A DNA stretch of 64,000 nucleotides from Prostheceraeus crozeri (Eukaryota; Platyhelminthes; Polycladida; Euryleptidae), in assembly GCA_907163375.1 (NCBI GenBank), contig CAJQUW010011532.1, positions 372,001 to 436,000 of the forward strand, in the 5' to 3' direction. The notes below the pieces were generated by a model. The model saw only the letters and a list, made by a program, of their open reading frames with translations, did no database searches and was not told the origin of the DNA. This document shows, piece by piece, positions 29,704-40,640 of this stretch. Position 1 is the stretch's first letter; every line of letters begins with the position of its first letter. A program made the translations under genes and the position numbers.

Positions 29704-30044
29704 AACTTAGAATTTTTCCAGTTGCATACACTTGCATACAACAAGGATTTTTTCATTGAATAGGTACATATGCTATATCATTCGAATGCTCTTTTCATGC
29801 TGATTCTAATGGTGTATTGTATGACACATGTATGACACCATCCGAAGCAGCTATAGCCCTTTGAAAGATAGATAGAATTTAGTTGAGAAACTTAGAAATT
29901 GAAATCATAAATTTTTCTTCCTGCATACACTTGCATACAACAGGGATTTCTTCATCGAATGGGTACATACCTTATATCATTAGAAAGGTCTTTTCATTCT
30001 CTAGCTGATGATGTATTGTATGCAATATGTATGATATCATCCTA
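29704..30044 (+). repeat. Two-copy imperfect direct repeat
   Basis: Copies at about 29704-29848 and 29890-30044 share CTTAGAA, GCATACACTTGCATACAACA, TCAT(T/C)GAAT(A/G)GGTACATA and TGTATTGTATG. No coding role is seen. Confidence 0.75.
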
Positions 30045-30353
30045 AGGTGAAAAAAAGCATTCAAAAAACACTGTAAATCTATTCAAACTTTCATCCAATT
30101 TGACTATCATTTGAATTACACATTAATATTCATTTCAAATTTGTTCTAGTACGTTCGGTGCTGTTTCAAAGTCTCAAACAAGTGATTTGAAATATATATC
30201 TTCCAAATATTAAACTTAGAAATACTTATAGGTAGCTATTTCAGAGATGAATATATCTATCCCCAGTTCCCATTCAAATCCTATTAGAAATTCGATTTGT
30301 GAAATTATAAAAACAAGATTGTTCATTTATGTAAGTGTTATTAAAGATAAAAA

Positions 30354-30746
30354 TTACATATTGTCAATATTGGGGAAAGGAATCACTCTCTTCAGGTCAA
30401 CTCGAACACATACTCTTGTCTTTTTGGGGGCACCAGGGCAGCGGCGGGGCGTGGCTGGATCTATTATGCTGAACTCCAGCGCAGTGGTCAAATCCCTTTC
30501 TTCAGGTTCCAAACGCACACATATCTTTTTCGTCCTTGTTTTCCGTGGAGCGTTACGAACGTGACTTCCACCACGTGTCTTTATTGTTATAAGAGCTTCC
30601 AGCGGTGTTTCGATGAAGCTCCTTAGAACCACGCTTTCATCATCTGATGATTCTGTAATCACGGGTCCTGTTCCCAACACTATGGGTTCGCATGGCGATT
30701 CCATCTCTTCGACAGGAGAAGCGGGAGGTGTTGTGGTACGTTCCAT
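30354..30746 (-). CDS. Unknown right-end protein (about 130 aa)
   Basis: I do not recognise this protein. The likely start is the ATG at 30746 (MERTTTPPASPVEEME), downstream of a minus-strand TATATAAG (30840-30833). The in-frame codon at 30824 lies at the TATA box and is unlikely. The N terminus is Pro/acidic with a Ser-acidic patch (ESSDDESVVL); the rest is basic with repeated K-T-R and R-V motifs. It is transcribed divergently from the gene at 30988, and the pair shares promoter motifs. Confidence 0.6.
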   Translation of the reverse strand: MERTTTPPASPVEEMESPCEPIVLGTGPVITESSDDESVVLRSFIETPLEALITIKTRGGSHVRNAPRKTRTKKICVRLEPEERDLTTALEFSIIDPATPRRCPGAPKKTRVCVRVDLKRVIPFPNIDNM

Positions 30747-30791
30747 TTTTAATGTGATTAGAATAATATAGATAAAATAGCTATGGTACTT

Positions 30792-30945
30792 GAGGATTAG
30801 AACCTTTGATAAGAATTGGTACACAACTAGGACTTATATACTTTTCAAACAAAGGAATTCCCAACAGCCAATCAGAGAGGTTCCGATTTTCCCTAAAGGG
30901 ATATATAAGGATGTAATTGTTCCAATTAAGCAAGTTCTAATCCTC
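30792..30945. promoter_or_regulatory. Divergent promoter with paired TATATAAG and GTTCTAATCCTC motifs
   Basis: Minus strand: TATATAAG at 30840-30833, then GTTCTAATCCTC at 30803-30792. Plus strand: TATATAAG at 30902-30909, then GTTCTAATCCTC at 30934-30945. The 12-bp motif begins 25-30 bp downstream of each TATA box, about where transcription should start, so it may be an initiator. Confidence 0.65.
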
Positions 30946-30987
30946 GTGACTTGAGTAGACATTAAGAATCTATTACGAATCTATTTC

Positions 30988-31281
30988 ATGATGAGTACCC
31001 AGAAACAACTGTTCTGTTACCAAAATGAAAGCCAAGTAATTATGGGTGGATCGTTGGATGCGAAGGTTAATTTGTGTTGCGGATGCAAAGTGGAACTCTG
31101 GAAGACTTTAACAGTGACAGCACTCCAAAGGAGAAAAGGACTGTCGGCGAAGTGTCCTATACACGAGTGTGATCACGACTTCACAAACAATGCAACATTC
31201 CTCGAATGGGCTGAGGACTTCTTGAAGTTAACGGAGTCCCCCGAGGGACGTGACTTACCTTCTTTCATTTTTTATGGTTAA
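30988..31281 (+). CDS. Unknown small Cys-rich protein (97 aa)
   Basis: I do not recognise this protein. It starts at tandem ATGs (30988 or 30991), about 80 bp downstream of a TATATAAG box. The cysteines CCGC, then CPIHECDH suggest a small zinc-binding fold; the C-terminal part is helical and acidic (FLEWAEDFLKLTE). It is the last gene before the right TIR and the only plus-strand gene in the right half. Confidence 0.6.
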   Translation: MMSTQKQLFCYQNESQVIMGGSLDAKVNLCCGCKVELWKTLTVTALQRRKGLSAKCPIHECDHDFTNNATFLEWAEDFLKLTESPEGRDLPSFIFYG

Positions 31282-31390
31282 TTACATTTACATTGTAAAC
31301 CTCTTGTTTTCATTTCGCAAATTCTGTAAATGGGATTCTGATTAGTAAATAATAGAACATTCATAACATAATTTCTGATCTGTAAACGCA

Positions 31391-31762
31391 TTATGAAAAT
31401 AAATAAAATTGTCATCATAGTCACAATGGCCACAATTGTCGCATTCGAGCAAGCAGTCTCAAAACAAACACCTGTTTAAGTACCGAAATAGATGTTCGCA
31501 TCCCTATTCTAATTCACATACTCTAATTCAATTTCGGAACAAGCCGTTCCGAATCATTGAGTATGATCTCAATTCGCCTATCAATCGGAACGCGGTTCCT
31601 ATTTACATGTTCCTATCCATGTTCGCATCCATTTGCAATTCGGAACATGTTCATATCCATGTTCGCATTCGCAATTCGGAACATGTTCGCATTGGCAATT
31701 CGGAACACATGTTCCAATCCATGTTCGCATCCACTATCAGTGCGTCCGCAATTCTAACTACT
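31391..31762. repeat. Polinton right terminal inverted repeat
   Basis: An inverted copy of 11380-11751, the same length, with one substitution seen (31670). The outer end reads CTAACTACT. Confidence 0.95.
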
Positions 31763-31768
31763 GTTGGC
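31763..31768. repeat. Polinton target-site duplication, right (GTTGGC)
   Basis: It matches 11374-11379 exactly. Confidence 0.95.
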
Positions 31769-33998
31769 GTAGGGGATTAGAAGTCTGGCCAACGTAAGAG
31801 ACTCCACATTGAGTACATCTCACGACATAGATGCAGCAATACGAGTTACACGATCAATTGTATAGAATGGCATGGGAGCGTGTGGCGTCAGAGTCCTTGA
31901 ATGTTGAGCACTCGCGAGCAAACTGACAAGCACCACAACGAGGGCCTTCGCATTTCTTGAAGCCTGGGGTCCAAGAGGTGGTGAAATTTGTGAGTCTGAG
32001 AACCCGACGCCAAGCTGAACGAATGGCAGTACGAGTTATGCCTGAAGAGAGCCAGACAGGAAAGACAGTGCGACACGTACCATCGAAGTCCGCACGAGTC
32101 GAGGATCGAGTGGCCCATCTGAGGATCTGGGAGAAGATAACACCCTGGTGTACATGGGCAGGATAGTGAGAGTCGATTGGCAAAATTTGGTGGCGAGCTG
32201 TATCTTTGAAGCCGATTCTGTGGGCAAGATGGCTAGATAAAGAACGATAAATTTCAACATCCAAGTATCGTATTGAATATGCATGCTGCTGAAGATCAAC
32301 TTGGATATGTGGATCGACTGAGTTAAGATGTAGAAGGAAATCGCGCAGAGTGTTAGGTCCATGATCCCATACCGCGAAGATATCGTCTTGGAATCGAACC
32401 CACATGCTGGGACATAAGTCAGATGATGATAGAGCAGATGACTCCCACTCGCCGAGATAAATATTGGCAAATGAGCCGCCAAATGCTTTCCCCATTGCGA
32501 CTCCTGATACCTGGAGATATCGCTCTTCTTGGAAAACGAAGTCGTTGCCCTCGAGCGAAAGGTGAAGGAGTTGTAAAAATATCTTCATTCGGTCGGCGAA
32601 GATCAGGATATCGTGAAAAGGCTCGAGAGACACGTTGAATGCCTTCGTTTATAGGAACGTTGGTATAGAGCGAGCGAACGTCAAACGTACATAGGAGTGA
32701 GTCATGAGATATCCGATGATCGCGGAGAATTGCAACAAGATGCTGGGTGTCAAGGAGAAAACTTGGAAGGCGTTTCGCTATAGGAAAGAGGAAAAATTCA
32801 ATCATGCGAGCGATGTTACTTGAGTTGGTAGAAACGTCGGCGACAATAGGTCTTCCGGGTGGCATGTTTGGGGTAGGCCAGGAGGACTTGTGTATCTTAG
32901 GTAGAATACGGAAGCGCCTTTCGTTGGGATGAATGGGTGGTGACAGGAAGCGGTAATCCTTTTGAGAAATAAAGCCCGATGAGCTAAGATTGGTGAGGAT
33001 ACGATTGAATATGTTATTGGAGTCAGGAACAGGATGAAGCAGACGAGTGTAGAAGTCTTGATCTGACAGAAGTCTCACACATTCATCGCGATAGTTGTCT
33101 CAGTATCTAAGATAATCCACTTTCCACCTTTGTCTGCGGGAAGCACGGTGATGTCAGAATTTTGAGCAAGGGAAGTTAGCGTCTCAGTTTCACTTGCAGA
33201 AAGATTGTGAGAAACAAAACAAGAGTGTTCATCAAAAAGTATGGAACGTGCAGCGGAAATGATGCGATTACTAAGACTATGGATGTTTGAGGATACAAGG
33301 CCGTGAGGAGGCCATGCTTGAGACGGTGTTGTACCGAAGCGGCATGGGACTGAGTTCCAAGAGCTATTGCGTAGACACGAAGTCCACTGGAGTTTGCGTA
33401 AGAAGTCGATGACGTAACGAAAGGCTGAGGCATGATTGCAATGATTAGGGGTTGGGATAAACGTGGTGGGCCTATTTAGCAAACTGCGGAGTTCAAAAGA
33501 AGTAGGCATAGACGATGAAAGGTTGCACGTCGAATTGATCATTTGGGTTGTAAGCCTCCCGAAAGCTAGTTTAAATGCGTCGTGACTTTTGCAAACATTT
33601 GAGACCTCGTACTCACTTCCCACATGTTGTTTGATGAGTGGAACGGATGGGGAGCAGCAAGAACGACACAATTGGAGGGATGCTTGTTCCTCACCGATGC
33701 AGAAAGTTCTTGATGAATAGCGCGTTCTGTCGCAGAGAAAGATTCCGTGACGCCTGTCAGTAAGACGAATAGAGTCGTATTTGGGAATAACTGATGACAT
33801 CTCGCCAGTAAACTACTCAAAGTTGTGAAGTTTGTAACAAGTCTATTGGTGAAATTCATTCCCCAAAAGAACTGGGATCGGGAAAATGCCGTTATGCTAC
33901 TCGAGTACCTTTCTCTCACTAGGCATCAATGAAGTGCGATAAATTCTGAAAAATAGGAGACCTTAACCGCAAAAATAGGAGAAATTCTTAAAAAAGGA
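31769..33998 (-). pseudogene. Penelope-like retroelement: reverse transcriptase and first half of GIY-YIG endonuclease
   Basis: Minus-strand remnants of a Penelope-like element. From its 5' end they include the N-terminal signature ITVLPADKGGKW (about 33140), then RT motifs TFDVRSLYTNVP (about 32690), SGVAMGKAFGGSFANIYLGEWE (about 32460-32510) and RFQDDIFAVW (about 32375). Zinc-like GPRCGACQFA (about 31935) and the GIY-YIG start follow. The frame is broken by shifts near 33090 and 32620 and an in-frame TGA at 31854-31856, so the copy is dead apart from the Polinton insertion. The endonuclease continues at 11373 and downward. A 154-bp direct repeat lies at its 5' end (33845-33998). Confidence 0.88.
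33845..33998. repeat. 154-bp direct repeat flanking the Penelope-like element, right copy
   Basis: It matches 10464-10617 in the same orientation with one mismatch by eye. Confidence 0.8.
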
Positions 33999-34863
33999 AT
34001 AATAGGTCTATGAGGCCTGCAACTACATAGTTGCAGAACATTTTTAGTTCTGTGCAACATGACGAAATTTACACTAAAAACATTGCTTACAGTATTAAAA
34101 TTAATTTTTTGTGGGTTTATCTAAGTGCTGCACCCAATAAACATGTCAATAAATGCACTAAGAGTTTCTGCAGGGAATAGCTACCGTTGACTTCTGTGTT
34201 TGGCAAAATAAATGCGGAATTCTGGAAGTCCTGTAGCACACAAAAATGAAGACGAAGTGAAACAAGAGCATGTTATATTTCGTAGTTGACTCATGCTTAA
34301 CAGTTCATGGAAAATTTGTTTATTACATTATCATTAGATTTGTTGAAATGAATGTTGCTGTGTACAAAATATTTTCTCTATCCTGTGTGTTTAAAAACGA
34401 GCTTAAGTCCTCCTTTTGCACTTCCTTCACCATAGTGATGTTAAGTAATCAATTCCTCATACTGGGGTGACACATGTTTTACAAAAGCGTTTATATCGTC
34501 CACTCACTATTTTATCGCTTTATAGGGACAACAAACCTCAAGACGCTCCATTAGAACGAAAAGTGATAGTGTGAAATGGATCGACATCACATCGTGAGAA
34601 GCGACTTAACAGCGAGAAGACAATGTCCATTTATAATGATTTCCAAAATCCACCTACAATGAACGGGCTGCGCAACATCGAATGCGTTCGTCATTTTCAA
34701 TATCTCATCAGCAAATGATGATGACGTCACCGATGATGTGCTCATTTTTTATCTTCATCATTTCATCTCATTACTCATTTCATTCATCATACCATTCATC
34801 TGTAATGTTTACGCCAACATTGGCGCAATAAACGCTTTTTAACTTTTGACTTTTGACTTTCAA
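33999..34863. other. No gene seen
   Basis: AT-rich DNA. Around 34745-34860 there are (TCAT)n-like and CTTTTGA repeats resembling a retroposon tail, but no body is recognisable upstream. Confidence 0.35.
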
Positions 34864-35370
34864 TGACGGTGACGCGGAAGTGGATTTGTGTGACAGGCTG
34901 GGTAGCTGCTGCTGACTCCTATACAGACCGAACGTTCTATTGGCGGTACAGTCAAGCTCCGATTATGCACGACCATCGCGATACCAACAGCGATCTATGC
35001 ATGTGAGACTTGGAAATGCACAGATGTAGAAAACTTAATATCTTCCACAGCCATTGCATTCGAGTCATCATGGGGGGATCATGTCTCCAGCCGGAACGCG
35101 ATGAGATGGTCTGCCTGGAGGATTAGACGGACATGGTCACGCGGAGAATACTTCGATTTTCTGGCCACATCTTTTGCCTCCTTGATGACCGTCCTGCTCG
35201 TATTCCAATGGATTGGGTGCCGCCAGGTGGTACAAGGAGAGGAAAACCGCTTAAGAAGTGGAGGATGACAGTTCGCGAAGATCTTGAGAACATACGGCAT
35301 ACTTGGATGGGTGTCAGTCCAACGACTACCAATGTTCCAGCAGGAGCGGGAGGAACTAAGTCTAAGTAAG
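34864..35370 (+). pseudogene. LINE reverse-transcriptase C-terminal fragment
   Basis: Conceptual translation in shifting frames gives IPTAIYACETWK followed by ILRFSGHIF, RIPMDWVPPGGTRRGKP and W..TVREDLE. This is the conserved post-RT region of RTE/BovB-like LINE ORF2 ('wfGHv..R..GRP..W'). The fragment lacks the RT core and is frameshifted, so it is a dead 3' fragment. It lies just outside the Sola-like transposon. Confidence 0.7.
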
Positions 35371-35528
35371 AACTAAGTAAGAGGCAACATCCCGCATAAT
35401 TGGGAACAGATTTTTCTGAAAGACTCCATGTGCACTTTTTTGTCACTATGGTGAGATTTAATCTTTTAATAAAGTGTGTGTTCACGCATGCTGGTGATGA
35501 ATTATGTATTATTCGCATGTACATTTGA

Positions 35529-35532
35529 ATAT
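35529..35532. repeat. Target-site duplication ATAT, left, of Sola-like transposon
   Basis: ATAT immediately outside the TIR is repeated at 40021-40024. Confidence 0.7.
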
Positions 35533-38500
35533 CGACAGCCTTATGCAAAAATGGCCTAACTACCACTTAGGCCAAAATTGAATTATTATACAGCAATAAT
35601 CCTTAGTTTGTTTGTCATCGATTAATCATCAACATTTAAAAAAGTTATCGTTGGAAATGCTAATTTTTAGCACAAATGCATTTTAGCCTATCTAACATTG
35701 TCAGTTAGGCCATTACGCAGAAATAACTCAGGTTCACATGTAGGGTACTTCGACAATTGCCAATACTTAAATTTATTCGGCATCGTTGCAGGAACACGTA
35801 GCGACAATGAAACTCATATTAACAGTAGCTTTTTCTAAATAGATGCCAAGCGTGCTACTTCTTCAGTATGACACACGCTGCCTGTGGGAAGACAGTGGTC
35901 GCATACTGTGCACACAAAATTGCGTTGTGTGACAGCGCGCAGTAGCTTGTCGATAGAGATGAGAGGCATCGAACAATCGGCCTTCAAAAAATACTGCACT
36001 GAGTGGAGCATAGAAATAGATTGCTTATCTGAAGTTGACTAGAATGGAAATTGACTCAAGGTCACGGCACATCCGGGGGAACTAAGTTGGGGCATGAAGA
36101 ACCAATGAAAAGCTTAGAATTGCACATGTGACTAATTCTTACCCAATCATACAGACGTTGGCAGGTGCATCTAAGTGAAAATGCGTGCGATTTATGTGCC
36201 GTTATTGTGCATCGCATAAAGCTTAATTTCCATTCTAGAGGTTTTATTGTTGTCAATTTCTATGGAGTGGAGCGTCTGCTGTCCTGGTATCATACTAAAT
36301 ATAGTACGTCCTTGTGTGGGTTTAATAATGTGTGTTACAATAGACAGAGGATCATTCTGACATTGATCAGCCTGTTGTTGACATTGACTTTCCTACATTC
36401 AAGCGTGTTGGGTATATCAACTCGATTGTTAAGTGTGGACTTCGTTTATCGTGGATATGAAAAGTAGAGGGATGCTCATGGTACAGGCAGCCTGCAAAAA
36501 ACGACGAATTGGTAAGTTTTTAACAATCGACCCATTGATGTTTCAGTATTACCGATAGTACAAGAAATATTTGTCAAATATCTAAGTTATGTAGGGTAGT
36601 TTATAAAACTCTTAGTATAATATTATAATCAGTGCTACATGTTAGAATAATGTATCATAAATTAGGTATTATTCAAATAGTATATCCAAATAATTTCAAT
36701 TTAGAATCCTTGAATATTCGTTATGTTATGGCATTATTTTTATTATGACATTAATTTCTACGCACACGTATCATTTTAGTTTGTAACTTTATAAAGCAGT
36801 ACATACCATAAATTGATTTTTTATTGAGTTCTATATCCATTTTACGAATCATTTCAATAAATACATATGGTTATAATACTTGTATCGAACACTGATCAAT
36901 CTAGACATTTATATGTAGGCAGGTATAGCTAAGAAGGAATCAAGAACGTGATAACTTCAATATCAAATGTTTAGTTGACATCTAACAAATGTCTATTTTT
37001 ACAAGCATATTTTACTTTCCAGAATTAATTGTGAACCCCCGCTCAATGCCCTTGACGTCTAATGAAGTTTTCCGGACGTTATTACACGAGCAAGGTATGT
37101 AGAAACTAACTTTTCATTCGTGCTAAGAAACGAATAAATAATTGAAATGATATTTTTCTTCCAATAAAAATTATGCATTTATGAAAATCAAATTAGATCG
37201 ATGTGCAAAAGTATTCTAATTAAAGAAATATAGTCAACTATTTAATATATCATTGCTATATTTTTGGCTTTGCAAAACAAGGAAATACATAGCTGCTCGT
37301 TATATGTTTCGTAACATGTTTCGAATTGATATTTAATAGGAACTTCATGAACATTTATTAAAAAATTCAGGTTAAGTACAATATGACCATAGCTGTGCAT
37401 AGCCCATTGATTCTAACAACTTTTTTAGTCAATAGCTGAATAAAGATAATTAACTTTTATTAATATACATGTATTTTGCGTCCTGGTGGCCGGAGGCTAT
37501 GATCAAATTATGATTTTCATTTTTAGAAACATATTTTGTGTCCTGGTGGTCAGAGGCTATTGTCAAATTACGATTTTCATTTTAATTAGTATGCTTTGTT
37601 CTACACAATTAAAATATACATGTAATAGTTGAGCATTCAGTATCCATTGTTACTATTGTTTGTTTTCCTTTCAGATACAAATCATGGAGATGAGATGCCC
37701 GTTGTCAGTCATTGAGATGATATGTCTACAGTTGGCAAAAGAAAAAGGAAGTATGAGCAAAGAAGACCTGAGCTGTGGAAACGAAATCGAACCAAGCGTC
37801 TAAGAGAAATGGGAGAACCATACAACAAACCGACTCGATCCATGGGAGGGCCTTGTACATCGAATGGTTGCAAAACCTCATCAAGAGCTTGCTGTAATAT
37901 CACAGAAGAACAAAGAATGAAAATATTCGACAATGTTTGGGGTAAGATGAAGACATTTCGAGAAAGGAAAATATACATCAAAAGCCTCATCAAGTCAGCA
38001 GAACCAAAACGCCGTACATCAAGCAGTGATTCTCTCAGATGTAGGAGCTTTTCGTACAATTTGGAAGTGGACGAAAATTCTTATCATGTCTGCAAGAGCC
38101 TGTTTTGTTCAACAGTTGGCATTCCACAAAGAACTATTATGCATTGGATGTCAGAGGAGGATAATGAATCTCTCATATCACCAGAATCGACCAGTTCTAC
38201 TCGAACAGTCGCAAATAGGATCACTGAGGAAGTCACCGCTAACCTATAGACATTCTTGAATAGTATAACTACAATGCCATCGCATTATTGCAGAGCAATA
38301 TACTAGGACCAGAAATTTCTTGAATCTGGGAAGACATTGTCTGGTCTATTCAAAGAATACCATACGAGTGCACAAGCTCTGAACCAAAAGCCAGTGGGTT
38401 ACAGTTCGTTTCTCAAGAAGTTCCACTCCATGGGGTTCAGAGTCTTTACTCCGAGAAAGGACCAATACAATGAATGCATAAAGTATAAAATTGGCACTCT

Positions 38501-40020
38501 AGCATCAGAGGATCACTCCAAGCATTTGACTTTAAAGGATGCTGCCCAAGCCGAGAAGGCAAATGACAAAAATGAAGCAAAAAACAATCCGAAAGTTTCA
38601 GTATGGACTATGGACTTGCAGGCAGTCCTGTTATGTCCCAAAACACAAGCAATCTGCATGTATTATAAGACAAAATTACAGATGCATAACTTCACATTAT
38701 ACTGTTTAGAAACCAAAGAGGGACATTGTTATCCTTGGACCGAGGTTGATGGCGATCTATCCTCTGAAGTGTTTGCCTACCTTCAGTATCAACACTTCAA
38801 GGATTATCTCAATCGTCATGGCAGTGTTGAGAAACTAATTATTTGGTCCGACGGTTGTGCTTATCAAAACCGCAACGCAACTGTCAGCAATGCCTACCTA
38901 CACTTGGCTAAAGAAAAAAACGTAACAATAATACAGAAGTATCTCATCAGCGGGCATAGTCAAATGGAGGCCGAATCCATGCACAGCACCATTGAAAGAA
39001 GAATTAGGTGCGAAATCTATTCACCAAGTGACTATACAAGATGGCGATGAAATTGGCCCGCCGAAACCCTGAACCATACGTTGTTCATGATTTGAACCAT
39101 TCCTATTTTAAAAGGGGTTTCAAAACCTATATGTGAAGTCAATAAGACCCGGAAAGAATATCGGAGACGTAAAAGTTAATGAACTATCAGAATTGAAGTA
39201 CACAATGACAGGCGAAATGTACTTCAAATTAAAAGGAGAAGAGGAGTGGTCACTTTTACCACAAAGAATAAATGGTACATCAACCCTTCTCTTGAACCAA
39301 ATGTTCCCGTCGCATCTGGAAATATCGGAGCGGAAGTATCAAGATCTTCAGGTACTCAAATCAGTGATCCCAAGTGAAAATCACGCATTTTATGATAGCC
39401 TTCCTCACTCTTGATAACTTTTGCAATATTTTGAATAGTTTTTTGTTTGCATTCTAACTAATAAAAATAACGATGAAAAATTAATCGTTTTCATTGAGCT
39501 CCTTTTTAGATTATTCTCGATTAATGGGTGAAATGGAGTAAGATGGTTTCAATATCTACTTCCTGATGTGTTTGAACTGAAAGTAACAGCCATGTATACA
39601 AATCTTTCATTATAATAATTAAATTTTCCCCATAAAATTAGGCCTACAATTAGATTATCTTTTCAAGTCAATACTTATAGGCCTAAAGTATGTAATTATC
39701 ATATAACACACAAAATACTTATCTAATTTTGTAAGATAATATGAAAATATAAATGAAACAAATCATCGATATGTATTTTAATTTTGTGCAAAAATGGCCT
39801 ATCTACAGAAAATTAATGTAAAATTGGCCTATCTGCAAAAACAACCTATTGTCGAACCAGTATAGCTAAAATGAAGTGATCCCCTGTTAGATATATCTAA
39901 TCTTGACATAACACACGAAAAAACTATATTGTTTATCTGGAAAATAAAAAATAGGAAGGTTTTTTCAATTTTCTCGAGAGTGGAAAATTGCAGATAGGCC
40001 ATTTTTGCATAAGGGTGTCG
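35533..40020. mobile_element. DNA transposon with TIRs and 4-bp TSD, Sola-like
   Basis: A 4,488-bp element. The left end CGACAGCCTTATGCAAAAAT and the right end (read inverted) CGACACCCTTATGCAAAAAT match over about 27 bp with one difference. Subterminal copies of a GGCCTA-type motif (AAATGGCCTATCT and variants) recur at both ends and may bind transposase. A 4-bp ATAT duplication flanks it. It contains a multi-exon transposase-like remnant. Sola elements have 4-bp duplications, and the protein style fits; the superfamily call is tentative. Confidence 0.75.
36472..39414 (+). pseudogene. Decayed multi-exon DDE transposase-like gene (Sola-like)
   Basis: Proposed exons are 36472-36511, 37023-37094 and 37675-39414, with GTAAGT/GTATGT donors and pyrimidine-rich CAG acceptors that keep one frame. 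The long exon encodes KRKRKYEQRRPELWKRN, CYS-rich ACCNITEEQR, DLQAVLLCPK, IIWSDGCAYQNRN and ISGHSQMEAESMHS. These fit a RNase H-fold family with likely acidic residues in DLQ, WSDG and E of MEAES. The copy is inactive: in-frame stops TGA at 37713 and TAG at 38247 and about 38307, and frame shifts near 39037 and 39130. All three stops could come from C-to-T changes. It lies inside matched TIRs, so it is transposon-derived and not a host gene. Confidence 0.7.
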
Positions 40021-40024
40021 ATAT
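40021..40024. repeat. Target-site duplication ATAT, right, of Sola-like transposon
   Basis: Identical to 35529-35532. Confidence 0.7.
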
Positions 40025-40099
40025 GCGAATAATATGACATCATGCTAAGTGGTCACAAAGGAGCACATGATAGAAGACCGCACAGTGATCGAGCCACGT

Positions 40100-40640
40100 A
40101 CTTCTTTACTTCGCCGTTTTACGTCTCATCTTCCCTGTTCATAGGCTGAACAAAGTTGCGAGGACCAGCTTCCACTTCAAACGATCTAGAGAAACGTCTT
40201 CCGATACCTCCAGAGACTCCAGGTCTTCTTCGACATATTCTTGCCCAGTCTTCATAGGTCTTCCTGCTGGTCGGCGACCATCGGCCGGTAAGTGGCACAC
40301 TTCACTGATGATGTCATCCGTGGCCCTCTTCACATGGCCAAATCAGCGTAGACGTCTTTGCCGCAGGCGAACCGGAAGTTAGGGCAAGCCACAACACCTC
40401 GTTACTTCTTTGCTTGAAACTTTGTCTTTTAAGATGACATTTGTCATGCACCTCGTCGTTTCTTCTGTCAGCACTTCTCAGAAGCTAGACCAGCTTCAGA
40501 CTGAGTGGCCACGTTCCCGCGCCGTAGATGAGGACCGATCTCATACACATGCACTCTACACTTCAATGGAATGCCTTTCTTGTAGTGGTGGACCAGAGCT
40601 TAATTTTTAAGGTTCGGCCGGAACTGGTTGAAACTTTTGA
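40100..40640 (-). pseudogene. LINE C-terminal fragment
   Basis: On the minus strand, VRLRQRRLR (stop) FGHVKRATDD, then LPADGRRPAGRPMKTG and YVEEDLESL..VSLDRLKW match the conserved end of RTE-like LINE ORF2. One W codon is now TGA. The upstream part (toward 40640) is poorly conserved. Confidence 0.7.

Larger units (their letters stand above)
28960..30353. other. Non-coding repeat and regulatory block inside the Polinton
   Basis: About 1.4 kb without a convincing gene. In order, it holds three E2F-type palindromes (29295-29360), a TTAGGG-type array (29379-29425), a G/C homopolymer (29492-29499), eight copies of TGTATGAAG (29504-29575), AGGTCA half-sites (29574-29603) and a two-copy imperfect repeat of about 150 bp (29704-29848 and 29890-30044). 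ORFs across these repeats are artefacts of repeat periodicity. Confidence 0.7.
11380..31762. mobile_element. Complete Polinton/Maverick virus-like transposon
   Basis: This 20,383-bp element begins AGTAGTTAG and ends CTAACTACT. It is bounded by 372-bp terminal inverted repeats and a 6-bp target duplication. It encodes the full Polinton hallmark set: protein-primed PolB, retroviral-type integrase, packaging ATPase, adenain-type protease and two candidate capsid proteins. Plus-strand genes fill 11.8-20.9 kb; minus-strand genes fill 21.1-30.7 kb, with one plus-strand gene at the right end. No core ORF has a stop or frameshift and the TIRs differ at one base by eye. This is consistent with a recent insertion and possibly a functional element. 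Polintons are relatives of adintoviruses and virophages and are thought able to form particles; nothing here proves that this copy does. Confidence 0.97.

Noticed and set aside
34724..34731. CRE site TGACGTCA in host DNA
   Set aside because: No gene with a promoter nearby; a single site is expected by chance.
36472..39414. Intact domesticated host gene
   Set aside because: In-frame stops, frame shifts and enclosure by TIRs with a target duplication point to a dead transposon gene.
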